Assembly (NCBI RefSeq): GCF_041438805.1
Contig: NZ_CP109190.1
Coordinates: 4,836,001 to 4,900,000, forward strand
Direction of reading: 5' to 3'
DNA: 64,000 nucleotides
Source: Streptomyces sp. NBC_01707
Lineage (GTDB): Bacteria > Actinomycetota > Actinomycetes > Streptomycetales > Streptomycetaceae
The notes below the pieces were generated by a model. It was given only the letters and a program-made list of their open reading frames with translations, was not told the origin of the DNA and ran no database searches. Position 1 is the first letter of the stretch. Each line of letters opens with the position of its first letter. Below are positions 9,460 through 19,500 of this stretch, piece after piece. The translations under genes and the position numbers were made by a program.

Positions 9460-10001
9460 TCCCCGATCGGTAGCTCACGCGCCCGCTGCCGCGCCTTGGC
9501 CCGAATCTCCTTCAGCTGGGCATGGAAGGCGTTGTGCCGGTTCTGGTCGAGATTCAGCGGCAGGTCGAGCTCCCCAATGAGCTCGCTCTCCATATGCCAC
9601 GGCTCCAGGTGCTCCACCCAGCACACCCGAGCGTGCTCGGCCAACCACTCCGTCAGCTCCGCCTCGCCCTGCTTCCCGAACGTCATCCGCTTGCCACTGC
9701 CTACACGTCGCAATTCCAGGCCCAACAGGCAGCCGAGGGTGAGTCGCAATGTGGACCCCTCCGCGTTACCGCGGAAGTGATACCGCACCCGCGTCCGCAG
9801 GTTCTGCGTGCTGCTCCGCGTCGCCATGTGCCGGGGTGCAATCCCCACGTACAGCAACTCATCCGTCGGCAGCCCCTCATACGGTGACTCGGTGAACCGC
9901 CACCCGTAAACCCCCGGCACCGCCGGCACTGGCCCTGGCTGCCCCATCACCTCGGCCGCCGCCCACAGGCGGTCCGGACTTATCAGACCCTCGGCGCTCA
10001 T
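9456..10001 (-). CDS. GIY-YIG nuclease-superfamily protein
   Basis: A 181-residue protein with a GIY-YIG-like core: VPGVYGWRF (~28-36) and LLYVGIAP (~49-56) give the two signature strands, LRTRVRYHF (~68) the arginine-bearing helix, and HMESELIGELDLPLNLDQN (~137-155) the acidic residue and terminal asparagine. The family includes homing endonucleases, UvrC and small stand-alone nucleases; substrate and role here are unknown. ATG at 10001. The gene's 3' end touches the truncated transposase, and it reads in the same direction as the small gene and the helicase upstream. It may be an accessory defence nuclease or a mobile-element remnant. Confidence 0.7.
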   Translation of the reverse strand: MSAEGLISPDRLWAAAEVMGQPGPVPAVPGVYGWRFTESPYEGLPTDELLYVGIAPRHMATRSSTQNLRTRVRYHFRGNAEGSTLRLTLGCLLGLELRRVGSGKRMTFGKQGEAELTEWLAEHARVCWVEHLEPWHMESELIGELDLPLNLDQNRHNAFHAQLKEIRAKARQRARELPIGE

Positions 10002-10143
10002 CAGTCATCCCTCCCTTGAACAAACTTCCGGCGCACGGTACGCCTCCCCACCGACATCACCGCACACGGCTCCGGAAGCGGCTGGCACGTACCCATCTAG
10101 CCCACCGCCCGTACTATCGGCGCGAAGTGATTTAGCGTTGCGC

Positions 10144-10557
10144 CTACGTGGCCCCGTGGCGTTCATGGAGCCAGTTGACTTGCCTGATCCAGAACGTCTC
10201 CTTCTCGGTCTTCGACGCGTTCTTTGGCAGCAGTTGGAGCTGCTTGGCCAACTCGTAGAAGCCGGGCCCGGCGTCGTTGGCGCCCAAGTAGTGCACCAGA
10301 GCGGAGATCATGAGAGGTGAGGAGGAGGGGGCGCCCGCCTGATCTCGGTCCACGATCATTCCCAACAGGTGGCCCATAGCCGCCCGCTCGTCAGCGCGTT
10401 CGAAATCGAAAGCGCGGCAGCCCGTTCGTCGAACCAAAGTGGCGTTGAGTTCGGTGTAGGTCGTGACCTTGCCAAGCTTCGCCCGCTCGATGAGGAACTG
10501 CCGCCCGGCCTCGACCAACAAGTCCCACTCGTCCTCGGCACGGCTGTATCCAGACAT
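10144..10557 (-). CDS. Hypothetical protein, 137 aa
   Basis: I do not recognise this family. The product is an acidic/basic mixed soluble protein with no signal peptide or membrane segment. Distinct stretches are GKVTTYTELNATLVRRTGC near the N-terminus, DERAAMGHLLGMIVDRDQ in the middle and ETFWIRQVNWLHERHG at the C-terminus. The TYTELN...GHLLG pattern is faintly reminiscent of MGMT-like or small DNA-binding folds but is not diagnostic. ATG at 10557. It lies between the GIY-YIG gene (142 bp downstream) and the RelE-helicase gene (215 bp upstream), all on the same strand, with codon use like its neighbours. Confidence 0.6.
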   Translation of the reverse strand: MSGYSRAEDEWDLLVEAGRQFLIERAKLGKVTTYTELNATLVRRTGCRAFDFERADERAAMGHLLGMIVDRDQAGAPSSSPLMISALVHYLGANDAGPGFYELAKQLQLLPKNASKTEKETFWIRQVNWLHERHGAT

Positions 10558-10772
10558 CTTGCCCCTATCCCTGAATCATCCTGATCCGTACGGCGGGAAC
10601 GTACAGCGCCAGCAGAAGGCTCACAATCCCCGCTGGTGGGCAGCGTCGGCCGTGTCCTCCCCTGTCCACCGCAGGCCGCCGTGGGGCATTGAAGGGCCCT
10701 GACCAGTGCTGTCTCGGGCACCGGTCAGGTCACGCGCGCGGCCGCCACTGGGGCGAACTGGTCCTCGTTCCG

Positions 10773-12905
10773 CTAACACACCCTCGCCTCCGCCAAGAAC
10801 CGGCTCGGCTCCCCCGTCCATGACACATACAGCCCGTCCCGCGCACGTGTGCATGCCACGAACAGCAGGCAGCGTTCGGACAGGAGGTCGGCTTCGTGCT
10901 GGAGGCGGTCCACCTCGATGGGTGTCACGGCCTTCGGCGCCGGCAGGGCATCTGCGTTCACACCGGTCACGGCGACGCAGCGGAATTCCAGGCCCTTGAA
11001 AGAGTGCATGGTGCCGATGCGGACGGCGTCCGTTCCTTCCGGTGCATCGGCCCTCAGCTTCACTGCTGGGATGTCGGCGGTCGCCAGCCTCGCGAGAGCC
11101 TTCTCGACGCTTTTGTTGAAACGGGTGGTGACTCCGATCTCGCCGGGTGCCACGCCGTTCTCCGTCCATGCGCGTATGTGGTCCACGAGCGCGTCGAGTT
11201 CGGCTTCCTCCGACGCAGCCGCGTGAATCTCGGGGCCGTGGCCGTGCAGGGCCGAACGGTAGCCGAGGAGGGTCTCGTTGCGGGCGTCGTCCTCCAGCTG
11301 CTCGAAGGGGCGGCCGACGAGGAGGGCGGTGGACCAGCTGAGGATCTCGTGTGTGGAGCGGTAGTTCTTCCGCAGCTTGGTGGAGCGCCCGGCGACCTTG
11401 ATGCCGAGGGATAGCAGGGAGACCCTCGTGTCGTAGATGCGCTGATGAGGGTCGCCGGCGATGAACAGGTCGTCGGGGCGCGCCGGGGCAGCTGCACGCA
11501 GCAGCCGCCATTGGGCCGGGTGCAGGTCCTGGGCCTCGTCGACGACGATGTGCCGGTACAGCGGCCCGTTAGTCAGCAGCAGGTCGGCGGCCTCCGCGCA
11601 TGTTCCCAGGTAGGTGCGCAGGCCGTCGGCTGTGAGGCGGTCGGTGAAGTCCTGGACTGTTCGCCACACCAGGGGGCGTTCGGCGGCGGGGAGGCGGCTG
11701 CCCCGCCCACGCCGGTCGGCGGTCTCGTACTCCTCCTGGCTCCGCAGGTTCTGGGCCAGGATGACGTGCTTGTACTCCTGGGCCAGGAACTGGGCTGTGC
11801 CGGCGAAGCCCGTGGCCCGGGCGGCCTGCTGCCAGAGGGTCCCCTCTTCCCCGCTGCGCAGCGGGCGGCGCGCGGTGGAGACGACGCGGCTGGCGAGGGC
11901 GTCGACGGTGGTGATGTCCACGCGGGCGAGCAGTTCCTCGTCCTCGATGAGTGTGGTCAGCCCGGTGCGCAGTGCGGCGACGAGGGCGTTGGTGTACGTC
12001 GTCAGCAGGACGCGGTCGCCGTCGCGCAGGAACTGCAGCAGGTGCTTGACGCGGTGCAGGGCGACGACGGTTTTTCCGGTGCCGGGGCCGCCGGTCACCT
12101 GCGCGGGTCCGGAGTAGCTGGCCCGGTAGGCGACCTTGTGTTGGGAGGGGTGGAGGTAGACCCGCCAGGCGGTGAACGGCTTGTCGAGGATGTCGCGGAG
12201 TTCGTCGGAGGCGGTGACGAGGGCGATACGGGTGCGGGTGTGGCGGATGGCGGTCGCATAGTCGGTCGTGTCGACCGGATCGGACTCGGAGGTGGGGAGG
12301 TTGACCGATACCAGGTCGCGCCAGACGTCCTCCACGGTGAAGCCCTCGGCGAGGTACTCCAGAACCTCACGTTGGTCCTGCGGGAAGTAGGGGGCGAAGG
12401 CCTCCAGCTGCTCCTTGCTGGTGAGAACACGGGCCTGGCGCAGGGTGGTCTCGTCGATGCCGAGGGCGGCCAGGTCACCATCGGAGACCTTGGCGAAGAG
12501 CCGCTCGTCGGGCGCGGCGGCAATCCGCTCATACGCGGGGGTCAGCTCGTCCAGCATGGCGATGTCGCGGATCTCGACGGCGCGGGTGACCGTGTTGATG
12601 CTGGCGCGCTGCTTGATCGCCCAGGCGATGGCTTTGTCGTGCGGCATCACGCGCAGGAGTACGAAGGTGTCGCCGCTGTCGGGGGCGAGGACGACGCCGC
12701 GGGTGCCCTGGGCGATGCGGATGGTGCGGATGTGCGGGTCCTTGGCCTGCTTCAGTGACTCCAGCTTCAGGCCGGGGTCCTTGAAGAGCTGGTCGAGGGT
12801 GAGGCGTTCGAACTTCTCCCACGCGTCGAAGACGCCCTGTTTCTCGGCGCCGTGGAGTTTGCTGAGCTGGGCGCAGAAGCCTATGTCGAAGGCGAGGTGC
12901 GGCAT
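10773..12905 (-). CDS. UvrD-like SF1 helicase with RelE/ParE-like N-terminus
   Basis: A 710-residue protein. The helicase has Walker A GGPGTGKTVVAL (~271), VVDEAQDLHPAQW (motif II, ~452), GDPHQRIYD (motif III), RKNYRST (motif IV), IGTMHSFKGLEF (motif V, ~625) and LLFVACTRARDGLYV (motif VI). The first ~90 residues (FEKLTL-type helix, then DPHIRTIRIAQGTRGVVLAP and FVLLRVMPHDKAIAWA) look like a RelE/ParE toxin fold; this is a motif-level judgement. ATG at 12905, 69 bp after the TPR kinase gene on the same strand, suggesting a two-gene operon. The helicase may act on DNA or RNA in a stress or defence response; no substrate is evident. Confidence 0.8.
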   Translation of the reverse strand: MPHLAFDIGFCAQLSKLHGAEKQGVFDAWEKFERLTLDQLFKDPGLKLESLKQAKDPHIRTIRIAQGTRGVVLAPDSGDTFVLLRVMPHDKAIAWAIKQRASINTVTRAVEIRDIAMLDELTPAYERIAAAPDERLFAKVSDGDLAALGIDETTLRQARVLTSKEQLEAFAPYFPQDQREVLEYLAEGFTVEDVWRDLVSVNLPTSESDPVDTTDYATAIRHTRTRIALVTASDELRDILDKPFTAWRVYLHPSQHKVAYRASYSGPAQVTGGPGTGKTVVALHRVKHLLQFLRDGDRVLLTTYTNALVAALRTGLTTLIEDEELLARVDITTVDALASRVVSTARRPLRSGEEGTLWQQAARATGFAGTAQFLAQEYKHVILAQNLRSQEEYETADRRGRGSRLPAAERPLVWRTVQDFTDRLTADGLRTYLGTCAEAADLLLTNGPLYRHIVVDEAQDLHPAQWRLLRAAAPARPDDLFIAGDPHQRIYDTRVSLLSLGIKVAGRSTKLRKNYRSTHEILSWSTALLVGRPFEQLEDDARNETLLGYRSALHGHGPEIHAAASEEAELDALVDHIRAWTENGVAPGEIGVTTRFNKSVEKALARLATADIPAVKLRADAPEGTDAVRIGTMHSFKGLEFRCVAVTGVNADALPAPKAVTPIEVDRLQHEADLLSERCLLFVACTRARDGLYVSWTGEPSRFLAEARVC

Positions 12906-12974
12906 GGTGTCCCGTTCTGCGTACGTGCTGCGTGCGTCCTGTGACTACGAGTGTCTGCGAGCTGTACCACCGGT

Positions 12975-14564
12975 TCATCCGGCGGCGTCGCCGTCGAGGC
13001 CGAGGCGGATCACGGCGAGTGCCTCGGCGATCTCGACGGTCATCTCGTCGTCGGGGCCGAACACCATGCACATGTCTTGGTGGAGCGGTTCGAGGACTTG
13101 CCGGGCTTCGGCGGCCCGGCCCTGGGCGAGCAGCAGCATCCCGATGTTGTGCCGCAGTTCCACGGCTTCCTCGCTGACGTCGCTGTCGACGGTCCGTACG
13201 ACGTTCAGCACACCCTGGAGCGCGGCGAGCGCGTCGGTGACCTGGCCGAGTTCGGCGCGGCAGCGGGCCGCCTGAGCACGGCAGGCGCGGGCCTGCTCAC
13301 TGGTGGGTCCGGCGATGCGGGCGTATGCGTCGGCGAGGGCGTCGAACTCGGGCAGGGCGGCCCGGTAGTCGCCGCCGAGGAGGCGGATCGCTGCTCGCTG
13401 GCGGCGCAGCGCCAGGACCGGCTTGTTCTCGGAGCCGAGGGCGAGGGCCGCGGGTTCGATGACCTCGCCGAGCACCTCGGCGGCCTGCGCGAACCGCTCC
13501 TCCTCCAGAAGGGCGTCGGAATGGGCATACGCCTCCTTGATGTCCTCGCGCAGCTGGGCGGGGACGGGCACCGGCTGGGCCCCCGGGAGGACGGCTGTCG
13601 GCGTCGAACCACCGGGTGCGGGGGCCTGGGCGCGGGCGCGGGGCGCGAACGGGTGACGGAACACGCCCGTCGGGTCGGGTGCGCCGGCCGGCCCGGCCTC
13701 GGCCGCGCCGGGCTCCTGGCCGGGTGGCGGGAGGAACGGGAGCAGCCGCGCGTACACCGCCTGGGTATCTTCGGGCCGCGCCTCGGGCGCTTTGCGCAGC
13801 AGGTGAAGGACGAGCTCCTCCAGCGCCTCCGGCACGTCGGGCCGCAGCTTTCGCAGCGGGGTGGGGGCAGCGTTGACGTGCTGATACATCAGCAGGAACT
13901 CGTTGTCCGCCTCGAACACGAGGCGCCCGCTGAGGAGTTCGTGCAGCACACAGCCCAGCGCATACAGATCGGTCTGCGGGGTGATGCGTCCGCCGCGGAC
14001 CTGCTCGGGCGACATGTACTGGTGGGTGCCGATGGGGCTGCCGGTCGCGGTCAGCTTGGTGACGTCGGTGCGCAGAATCGCCGCGATACCGAAGTCGAGG
14101 ACCTTCACGGTGCCGTCGCGTGCGACGAGGATGTTGCCCGGCTTGAGGTCCCGGTGGATCACCGGCACGTCGTGCGCGTACGACAGCACGGTCGCGACCT
14201 GCGCGGCGACGGCGGCCGCCCAGCTGACGGGCAGCGGGCGGTCGGGGTGGAGGTAGGCGGACAGCGGTATGCCGTCGACCAGCTCCATCACCAGGAACAG
14301 CCGCTCGTACGACTCGTCGAGCACCGCGTCGTACACCTGCGGCACGCCGGGGTGCTGGATGCGCGCGGTGATGCGGGCCTCGCGACGGAAACGCTTGGCG
14401 AACTCCTCGGCCAACTGCGGGGAGGTGACCGACGCCTGCCGGATGAGCTTCACGGCGACGGGCCGGTCGAGCACGGCGTCATAACCGCGCCACACGTCGC
14501 CCATGCCGCCGTGGCTGAGCTCCTCCAGGAGTTCGTAACGGTCGGAGATCGCCTCCTGCGGCAC
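12975..14564 (-). CDS. Soluble Ser/Thr protein kinase with C-terminal TPR-like repeats
   Basis: A 529-residue Hanks-type kinase. The catalytic domain (1-275) has the glycine loop LSHGGMGDVW (~16-25), catalytic lysine in VAVK (K39), HRDLKPGN (~135), DFG (~156) and GTHQYMSPEQ. A Pro/Ala-rich linker (~290-350) leads to an alpha-helical C-terminus (~355-520) with repeated Ala-rich helices (ADALLEEERFAQAAEVLGE, RAAIRLLGGDYRAALPEFD, QAARCRAELGQVTDALAAL) typical of TPRs. There is no membrane segment, unlike PknB-type kinases, so sensing is cytoplasmic. GTG start at 14564. It lies upstream of and co-directional with the RelE-like helicase, which may be its target or effector. Confidence 0.85.
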   Translation of the reverse strand: MPQEAISDRYELLEELSHGGMGDVWRGYDAVLDRPVAVKLIRQASVTSPQLAEEFAKRFRREARITARIQHPGVPQVYDAVLDESYERLFLVMELVDGIPLSAYLHPDRPLPVSWAAAVAAQVATVLSYAHDVPVIHRDLKPGNILVARDGTVKVLDFGIAAILRTDVTKLTATGSPIGTHQYMSPEQVRGGRITPQTDLYALGCVLHELLSGRLVFEADNEFLLMYQHVNAAPTPLRKLRPDVPEALEELVLHLLRKAPEARPEDTQAVYARLLPFLPPPGQEPGAAEAGPAGAPDPTGVFRHPFAPRARAQAPAPGGSTPTAVLPGAQPVPVPAQLREDIKEAYAHSDALLEEERFAQAAEVLGEVIEPAALALGSENKPVLALRRQRAAIRLLGGDYRAALPEFDALADAYARIAGPTSEQARACRAQAARCRAELGQVTDALAALQGVLNVVRTVDSDVSEEAVELRHNIGMLLLAQGRAAEARQVLEPLHQDMCMVFGPDDEMTVEIAEALAVIRLGLDGDAAG

Positions 14565-15020
14565 CTTGCCCCCGGTGTACGTGAAGAACAGTCACGGTCA
14601 GGGGTCAAGTGTGACCGCTGCGTCGCTCCGCCGTCCAGCGGTCGTGGTGCGACAAGGCTTGAGCGCGGCAATGGACGACGGGCGGGAGGGTGCGGCGGCC
14701 GGTGGCGGCCGGTCGGCCTCCCGCAGGCAGGACGTACTCCGCCCAGACCGTCTGACAGCAGCGGCGGGGGTGGCGAGTGTGTAGAGATCGCAGCCGCCGC
14801 CGACGGCATATACATCCGGGACTCGAAGGTCCGATCCGGACCGGTTCTGACGGTCACCCCCCAGGCGTGGGCCAGGCTCGTCAGGCTGGCCGCCGATCAG
14901 ACCATCTGAGCCGTACATTCGCAAGCCCCGTGATGGCCCAGCGGCACCGGCGGCTGGGCCACACCACCGCCCGCGACGCGAACGCGGGCGGTGCGAGCGT
15001 GTCTACGCGAACGCCAACGC
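14565..15020. other. Intergenic region with a DUF397 remnant
   Basis: A 456-bp stretch between the kinase start and the end of the glycine-rich membrane protein gene. The promoter of the kinase must lie in its left part. Apart from the DUF397-like fragment at 14751-14909 on the + strand I see no gene. It is GC-rich without long simple repeats. Confidence 0.5.
14751..14909 (+). pseudogene. DUF397-family fragment (N-terminus missing)
   Basis: An open + strand segment encodes SSGGGGECVEIA, then IYIRDSKVRSGPVLTVTP and AWARLVRLA before a TGA at 14907. This is the core of DUF397 proteins (S-x-x-GGxCVEVA...VRDSKxPxGPVLxVxPxxW), small actinobacterial partners of XRE-type regulators. The usual opening (W-x-KSSYS) is absent, and no convincing start codon with a ribosome site precedes it. 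No cognate XRE gene is adjacent. It is best read as a decayed remnant of a regulator/DUF397 pair, though a short functional peptide is not excluded. Confidence 0.6.
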
Positions 15021-16334
15021 CTACGCGGGCAGCGCGGGGAACACGACCACCGAGCCGTCCTTGCTGCGGGCGATCTCAATTGCCACGTCTGTCGTCCGGT
15101 TGTTGACCGTGACGCCGTCGCCCAGCCGGCGAATCCGGTATGCCGCGCGCATCAGGCGTTCGACTTCACCGGTGGTGAAGACGGGTCGCAAACCGTTCGG
15201 GCTTGCCAGCTCCAGTGCCGACAGGCGCACCAGGACAGTGGCGATGCTCGACTCCATTTCGTCGAGTCGCTGCTGGTCGCGCTTGAGTGCGCGGGTGAAG
15301 TTCTTGAACGGATTGCCGGAGTCGCTCTGGGCGCTTTCGACTGCCTGGAGGATGACTACCCGCCGCATCAGCGCGATGGCCAGCGAGGCGAGTTCGAGGT
15401 GGGCGCGGAACGTGCCGCCATGGTCGCCGACGCCGGGGAACGACTTGGTCAGCGTGTCGAGTTCGACGGCCTCACCCTCGGGCAGGCTGTCGAGCGCGCT
15501 CTGCCATCGGGCGAGGCGGAGGTCGGCTTTGCCCAGCGCCGTGTCGATGGTGTGCACCGCCGAGTCGAGTCCCAGTGAGACACCGAGCTTGCCCTCGTCG
15601 AGCAGGATGGCCGTGGCCTTGTCGATGGCGGCGCGGCTGCCGTTGAGTGCGCTGTGCTCGTCGTCGAGTTTGTCCTGCTGAAGTTGCTCCAGCAGTTCCG
15701 TGATGTGTTCGATGGCCTGCTGGCGCTTGTGGTCGGCGTGCGCACTCACCCCCACCGCAACGGCCATAAGCACGAGCGGAGCGGCCACGGTGAGCACCGT
15801 GCCGCCGGCGGCTGCGGCACCGGCTGTCGCACCGGCTCCACCGACCGTGCCCGCCGCTGCCGCTCCTCCGACTGGCACGAGACTTGCTTTGGCGGCGATC
15901 CTGCCCGTCGTCGTGTTCACGATGTCCCCGAAGACGTGACCGGCCGCCCCCTTCGGCTCCATCAGGCGAACGGTGCCCTGCCCGAGCTGGGCGGCGACCT
16001 TCGCCGGGACCACTATGCGATACAGATTCTCGCCGGAAGCGGTCGCTCTGGCCGCCGTGAGGGAACTTCGCGTCGATTGCGTGATGAACTGTGACAGGTG
16101 CTGCGCCAGGGGACTCGCGGCGTCGAGCGGGAGGCCCTTGGCGCGGTCGATCTTGGCGGGCAGCGGATGCGCCTCAAGTGTGACGATCGGCTCGTCGGCC
16201 AGGACGGCCAGTACTCCGCGCAGTTCCGTCAGTCGCTCGGCCGTCATCGACTCGCCCGCGGTCAACCCTGGCACCCGGACGTCAGCGGTCGCCAGCGTCC
16301 ACACGGGCACGGTCGTCTTGCGGTCGTCAGTCAT
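15021..16334 (-). CDS. Hypothetical protein with Gly/Ala-rich membrane segment
   Basis: A 437-residue protein I do not recognise. Residues 1-135 are soluble. Residues ~140-190 are extremely Gly/Ala-rich (VPVGGAAAAGTVGGAGATAG, then VLTVAAPLVLMAVAVGVSAH) and form one or two glycine-zipper-like transmembrane segments. A long alpha-helical region follows (QQAIEHITELLEQLQQDKLD, then a charged helix near 330-350). It starts with ATG at 16334, 206 bp after the hsdR stop and in the same direction, so it could be the last gene of the restriction operon. A membrane-acting effector is one idea, but nothing proves it. Confidence 0.65.
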   Translation of the reverse strand: MTDDRKTTVPVWTLATADVRVPGLTAGESMTAERLTELRGVLAVLADEPIVTLEAHPLPAKIDRAKGLPLDAASPLAQHLSQFITQSTRSSLTAARATASGENLYRIVVPAKVAAQLGQGTVRLMEPKGAAGHVFGDIVNTTTGRIAAKASLVPVGGAAAAGTVGGAGATAGAAAAGGTVLTVAAPLVLMAVAVGVSAHADHKRQQAIEHITELLEQLQQDKLDDEHSALNGSRAAIDKATAILLDEGKLGVSLGLDSAVHTIDTALGKADLRLARWQSALDSLPEGEAVELDTLTKSFPGVGDHGGTFRAHLELASLAIALMRRVVILQAVESAQSDSGNPFKNFTRALKRDQQRLDEMESSIATVLVRLSALELASPNGLRPVFTTGEVERLMRAAYRIRRLGDGVTVNNRTTDVAIEIARSKDGSVVVFPALPA

Positions 16335-16539
16335 CGTCTCCCCTTGTTTTCTCCGACATCAGCCTTTGGTTGATGTCCGACAAGAACGGTATGAACCTTG
16401 TGCAATCGGTTACGGGCGTTGTCTGCCGGTGAACTGACGATCACCAGGGCAACCCACCAGATCACCTACGGCCATCAGGCCGCGGACGAATCGAGGCCGG
16501 AGGGTGCCCCGGCCGACATGTCCGGCCGGGGCGTACGGA

Positions 16540-19500
16540 TCAGACGTCGTCGTCCAAGCCCTCTTCGCGGCGGATCATTCGCCAGGCGGCCTTGCGGGCG
16601 CTGCGGTCCAGGCTGGACTTGAAGCCCTTGTCGGGGCCGAAGTACTGGCGGCCCATGCCTGCGATGGTGTCGATGTGGTCGGCCATCTTGTCCGCGAAGA
16701 CGTTGTCGAAGACGAGTCCGAAGTTGTCCTCGTCGTTGACGACGGCCGCTGCCCGCACCTTGGGGTCGGCCTTGGCCTCCTCGAAGGGCCGGATGACGTC
16801 CTGCTCGGTGAACTCGGTGCCGAAGCGTTCGTTGAACTTCTCGATCAACTGCGAGAGCAGTGATTTCTCCGCTTCCTTCGCGCCGCCCGAGCCGTCGCCG
16901 AAGCCCTGCATCGTCGTCGGCCCCTCGGCGGTGAGGGAGACGTCGTACTCACCGGTCTTCTCCACCCGCATATGGCTGAGGTCGATCTCGCCTATGTCCA
17001 CGCCGCCGTCCGCGCGCCGCGGCAGCCGGTTGAGGAGGTAGCGGCCGTAGAGGTGCAGCCGCTCCAGCTCGGCGTCCTGGTAGGGGACGATCTGCGCGAG
17101 GAAGCCGTATTTCCTGACGTAGTCGTTGAGGTCGGCGCGGAAGCCCTCCGCCGTTTCCTGGTCGTCCTCGTCCTCGCTTTCGAGCAGGGGCGTGAAGCGG
17201 GCGACGGCGGGGGAGAGCAGCCGGTACAGCTCGGCGTGCAGTTTCTCCCACTTGGACTGTGAGCCTGCGGCCTTGTCCTTGGCGGCGAAGTACGCGGCGG
17301 CGAACTCGTCCATCTCCTGCCCGGACAGGATCGCCGCCCGCATGACCCGGCTCTGCGCGGTGTAGAGCAGGTTGGGGTCGGAAGGGAGGGTGTTCGCCTC
17401 CTCGAAGTACGGGCGGAAGGAGTCCTGTATGTCGTCGGCGTCGTTGACGAAGTCCAGGACCGCCAGGTCGGCCTGGGTCTTGCGCTCGGCGGTCCGGTTC
17501 AGCCGGGACAGGGTCTGGACGGCGGAGATGCCGGTGAGTGTCTTGTTGACGTACATCGTCGTCAGCAGCGGCTGGTCGAACCCGGTCTGGTACTTCTCCG
17601 CGACGACCAGGATCCTGTACTCGCGCTGGCCCGCACCGCCGGCTCGGGCGGCCTTGTCGTCGGCGCGCGTGTACGCGAACGCCTTCGGCAGCGCGCTCTC
17701 CGACAGCCCGCCGTTCTCCTTCGGCTCGGTGGTCTCCTCGCCGTCGAGGGTGAGCGAGCCGGAGAACGCGACGAGGACACCCAGATCGGGGTACTTGGAG
17801 TCGTAGTCCCGGTCCTTGATGTAGCTCTTGATCGCGCGCGCCATCTCTACGGCGGACTGCCGGGAGGGGGTCACCACCATGGACTTGGCCCGCCCGCCGA
17901 GGCGGCCCCGGCTGTGCGCCACGAAGTGCTCCACGATCACCTGGGCGTGCTGGGCGACCGTCGAGTCATGGGTGAGCGCGTACCGGGCGAGCAGGGAGTT
18001 CGCCTTCGAGGGGTCGACCTCTCGCTCGTCGGGGTTCTGGTTCACCAGCTTCCAGTACGTGTTGTACGTGACGTAGTTGCGCAGCGGGTCGAGGATGAAG
18101 CCCTCCTCGATCGCTTGCCGCATCGAGTACGTGTGGAAGGGCCGGTAGGTCGCCTTGCCGTCGATGTCCTGGAGCGTGCCGAAGAGTTCGAGGGTCTTGG
18201 CCTTCGGTGTGGCGGTGAACGCGAAGTAGGAGAGGTTCGTGGCGCGGGAACGCTGCTCGGCCCTCTTCTTGAGCTGCTCGTCCAGGGTGGCGGCCTCGGC
18301 CTTGACCGTGGTCACTCCCGCGTCGTCCGAATCGGAGTCCAGGCCGAGGTCGCGCAGGGCGGACCGTACGGCGGTGGCGGCGTCGCCGGACTGCGAGGAG
18401 TGCGCCTCGTCCACGATGATCGCGAAGCGGCTGCCCTGGATCTCGGTGGGGTTGCGCTGGAGGTAGTCGAGCAGCGCCGGGAAGGAGTGCAGGGTGACGG
18501 TGACGATCTTCCCGGTGTCGCGGGAGAGGGCCTTGGCGAGCTGCTCGCCTTTCGCCCCGTGCTTCTCGTCGATCTTCACGACGAGGCCCGCGGTCTGCTC
18601 GAAGTTGCCGACCGTTTCCCGGAGTTGCGCGTCCAGGTTACGGCGGTCGGTGATGACGATGACTTTGTCGAAGACCGGCACGCCTGGTTTGAGGCCCTTG
18701 GCCACGGCCTCGGCGTCGAGCTCCGACGGGTCGGTGGGGGTGTGCAGGTCGCTGAGGCGGTGCGCGAGCCAGCCGATGGTGTTCGACTTGCCTGAGCCTG
18801 CCGAAGCCATGACTAGGTAGTCGTAGCCGGCGCCGTGCGTGGCGGCGTGCGTGGTGAGCTTCTTGACCGCGTCCCACTGCTGGAACCGCGGGAAGACCAT
18901 CGTCTTCGTCGTGCCGCCGCCGGGCGTCTTGCTCTTGTGCAGGTGCACGAACCGCTGCAACAGGTCCAGCCAGTTGTCCGGCTGCCAGACCTGCTCCCAG
19001 AGGTAGGAGGTCGCGTACGTGCCGTAGGCGGTCGGGGCCGGGTTGCCGGCGCCGCCCGGCTGACCGGGGCCGTTGGAGCCGGTGTTGAACGGGAGGAAGC
19101 GGGTGTTCTTGCCCTTGAGCTGGGTGGCGACGAAGACCAGATCCGGGTCCACCGCGAAGTTCGCGACGACACGGCGCGTGAAGATCAGCTCGGTGGGGTC
19201 CCGGTCGGTGCGGTACTGCTCCTTGGCCTGCTCCACCCCTTGCTTGGTCAGCGGGTTCTTCAACTCGGCCGTGGCGACCGGGATGCCGTTGAGGAAGAGG
19301 GCGAGATCGAGCCGGTTGCCCCAGTCGGCCTGCTTCGTCGCGTACTCAAGTTCACGGACGACAGTCAGGCGGTTGGCCCGGTAGCCGTCCAGCACGGAGT
19401 CGTGGGCGACGAGGTTCGGCTTGAAGTAGGCGACGCGGAGCAGGACGCCCCGGTCCTTGACGCCGTTACGGACGACGTCGAGGAGGCCGTTGGTGGCGAT

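Noticed and set aside
12951..14909. 652-codon plus-strand frame opposite the kinase
   Set aside because: Shadow of the kinase gene except for the final DUF397-like part, which is reported separately.
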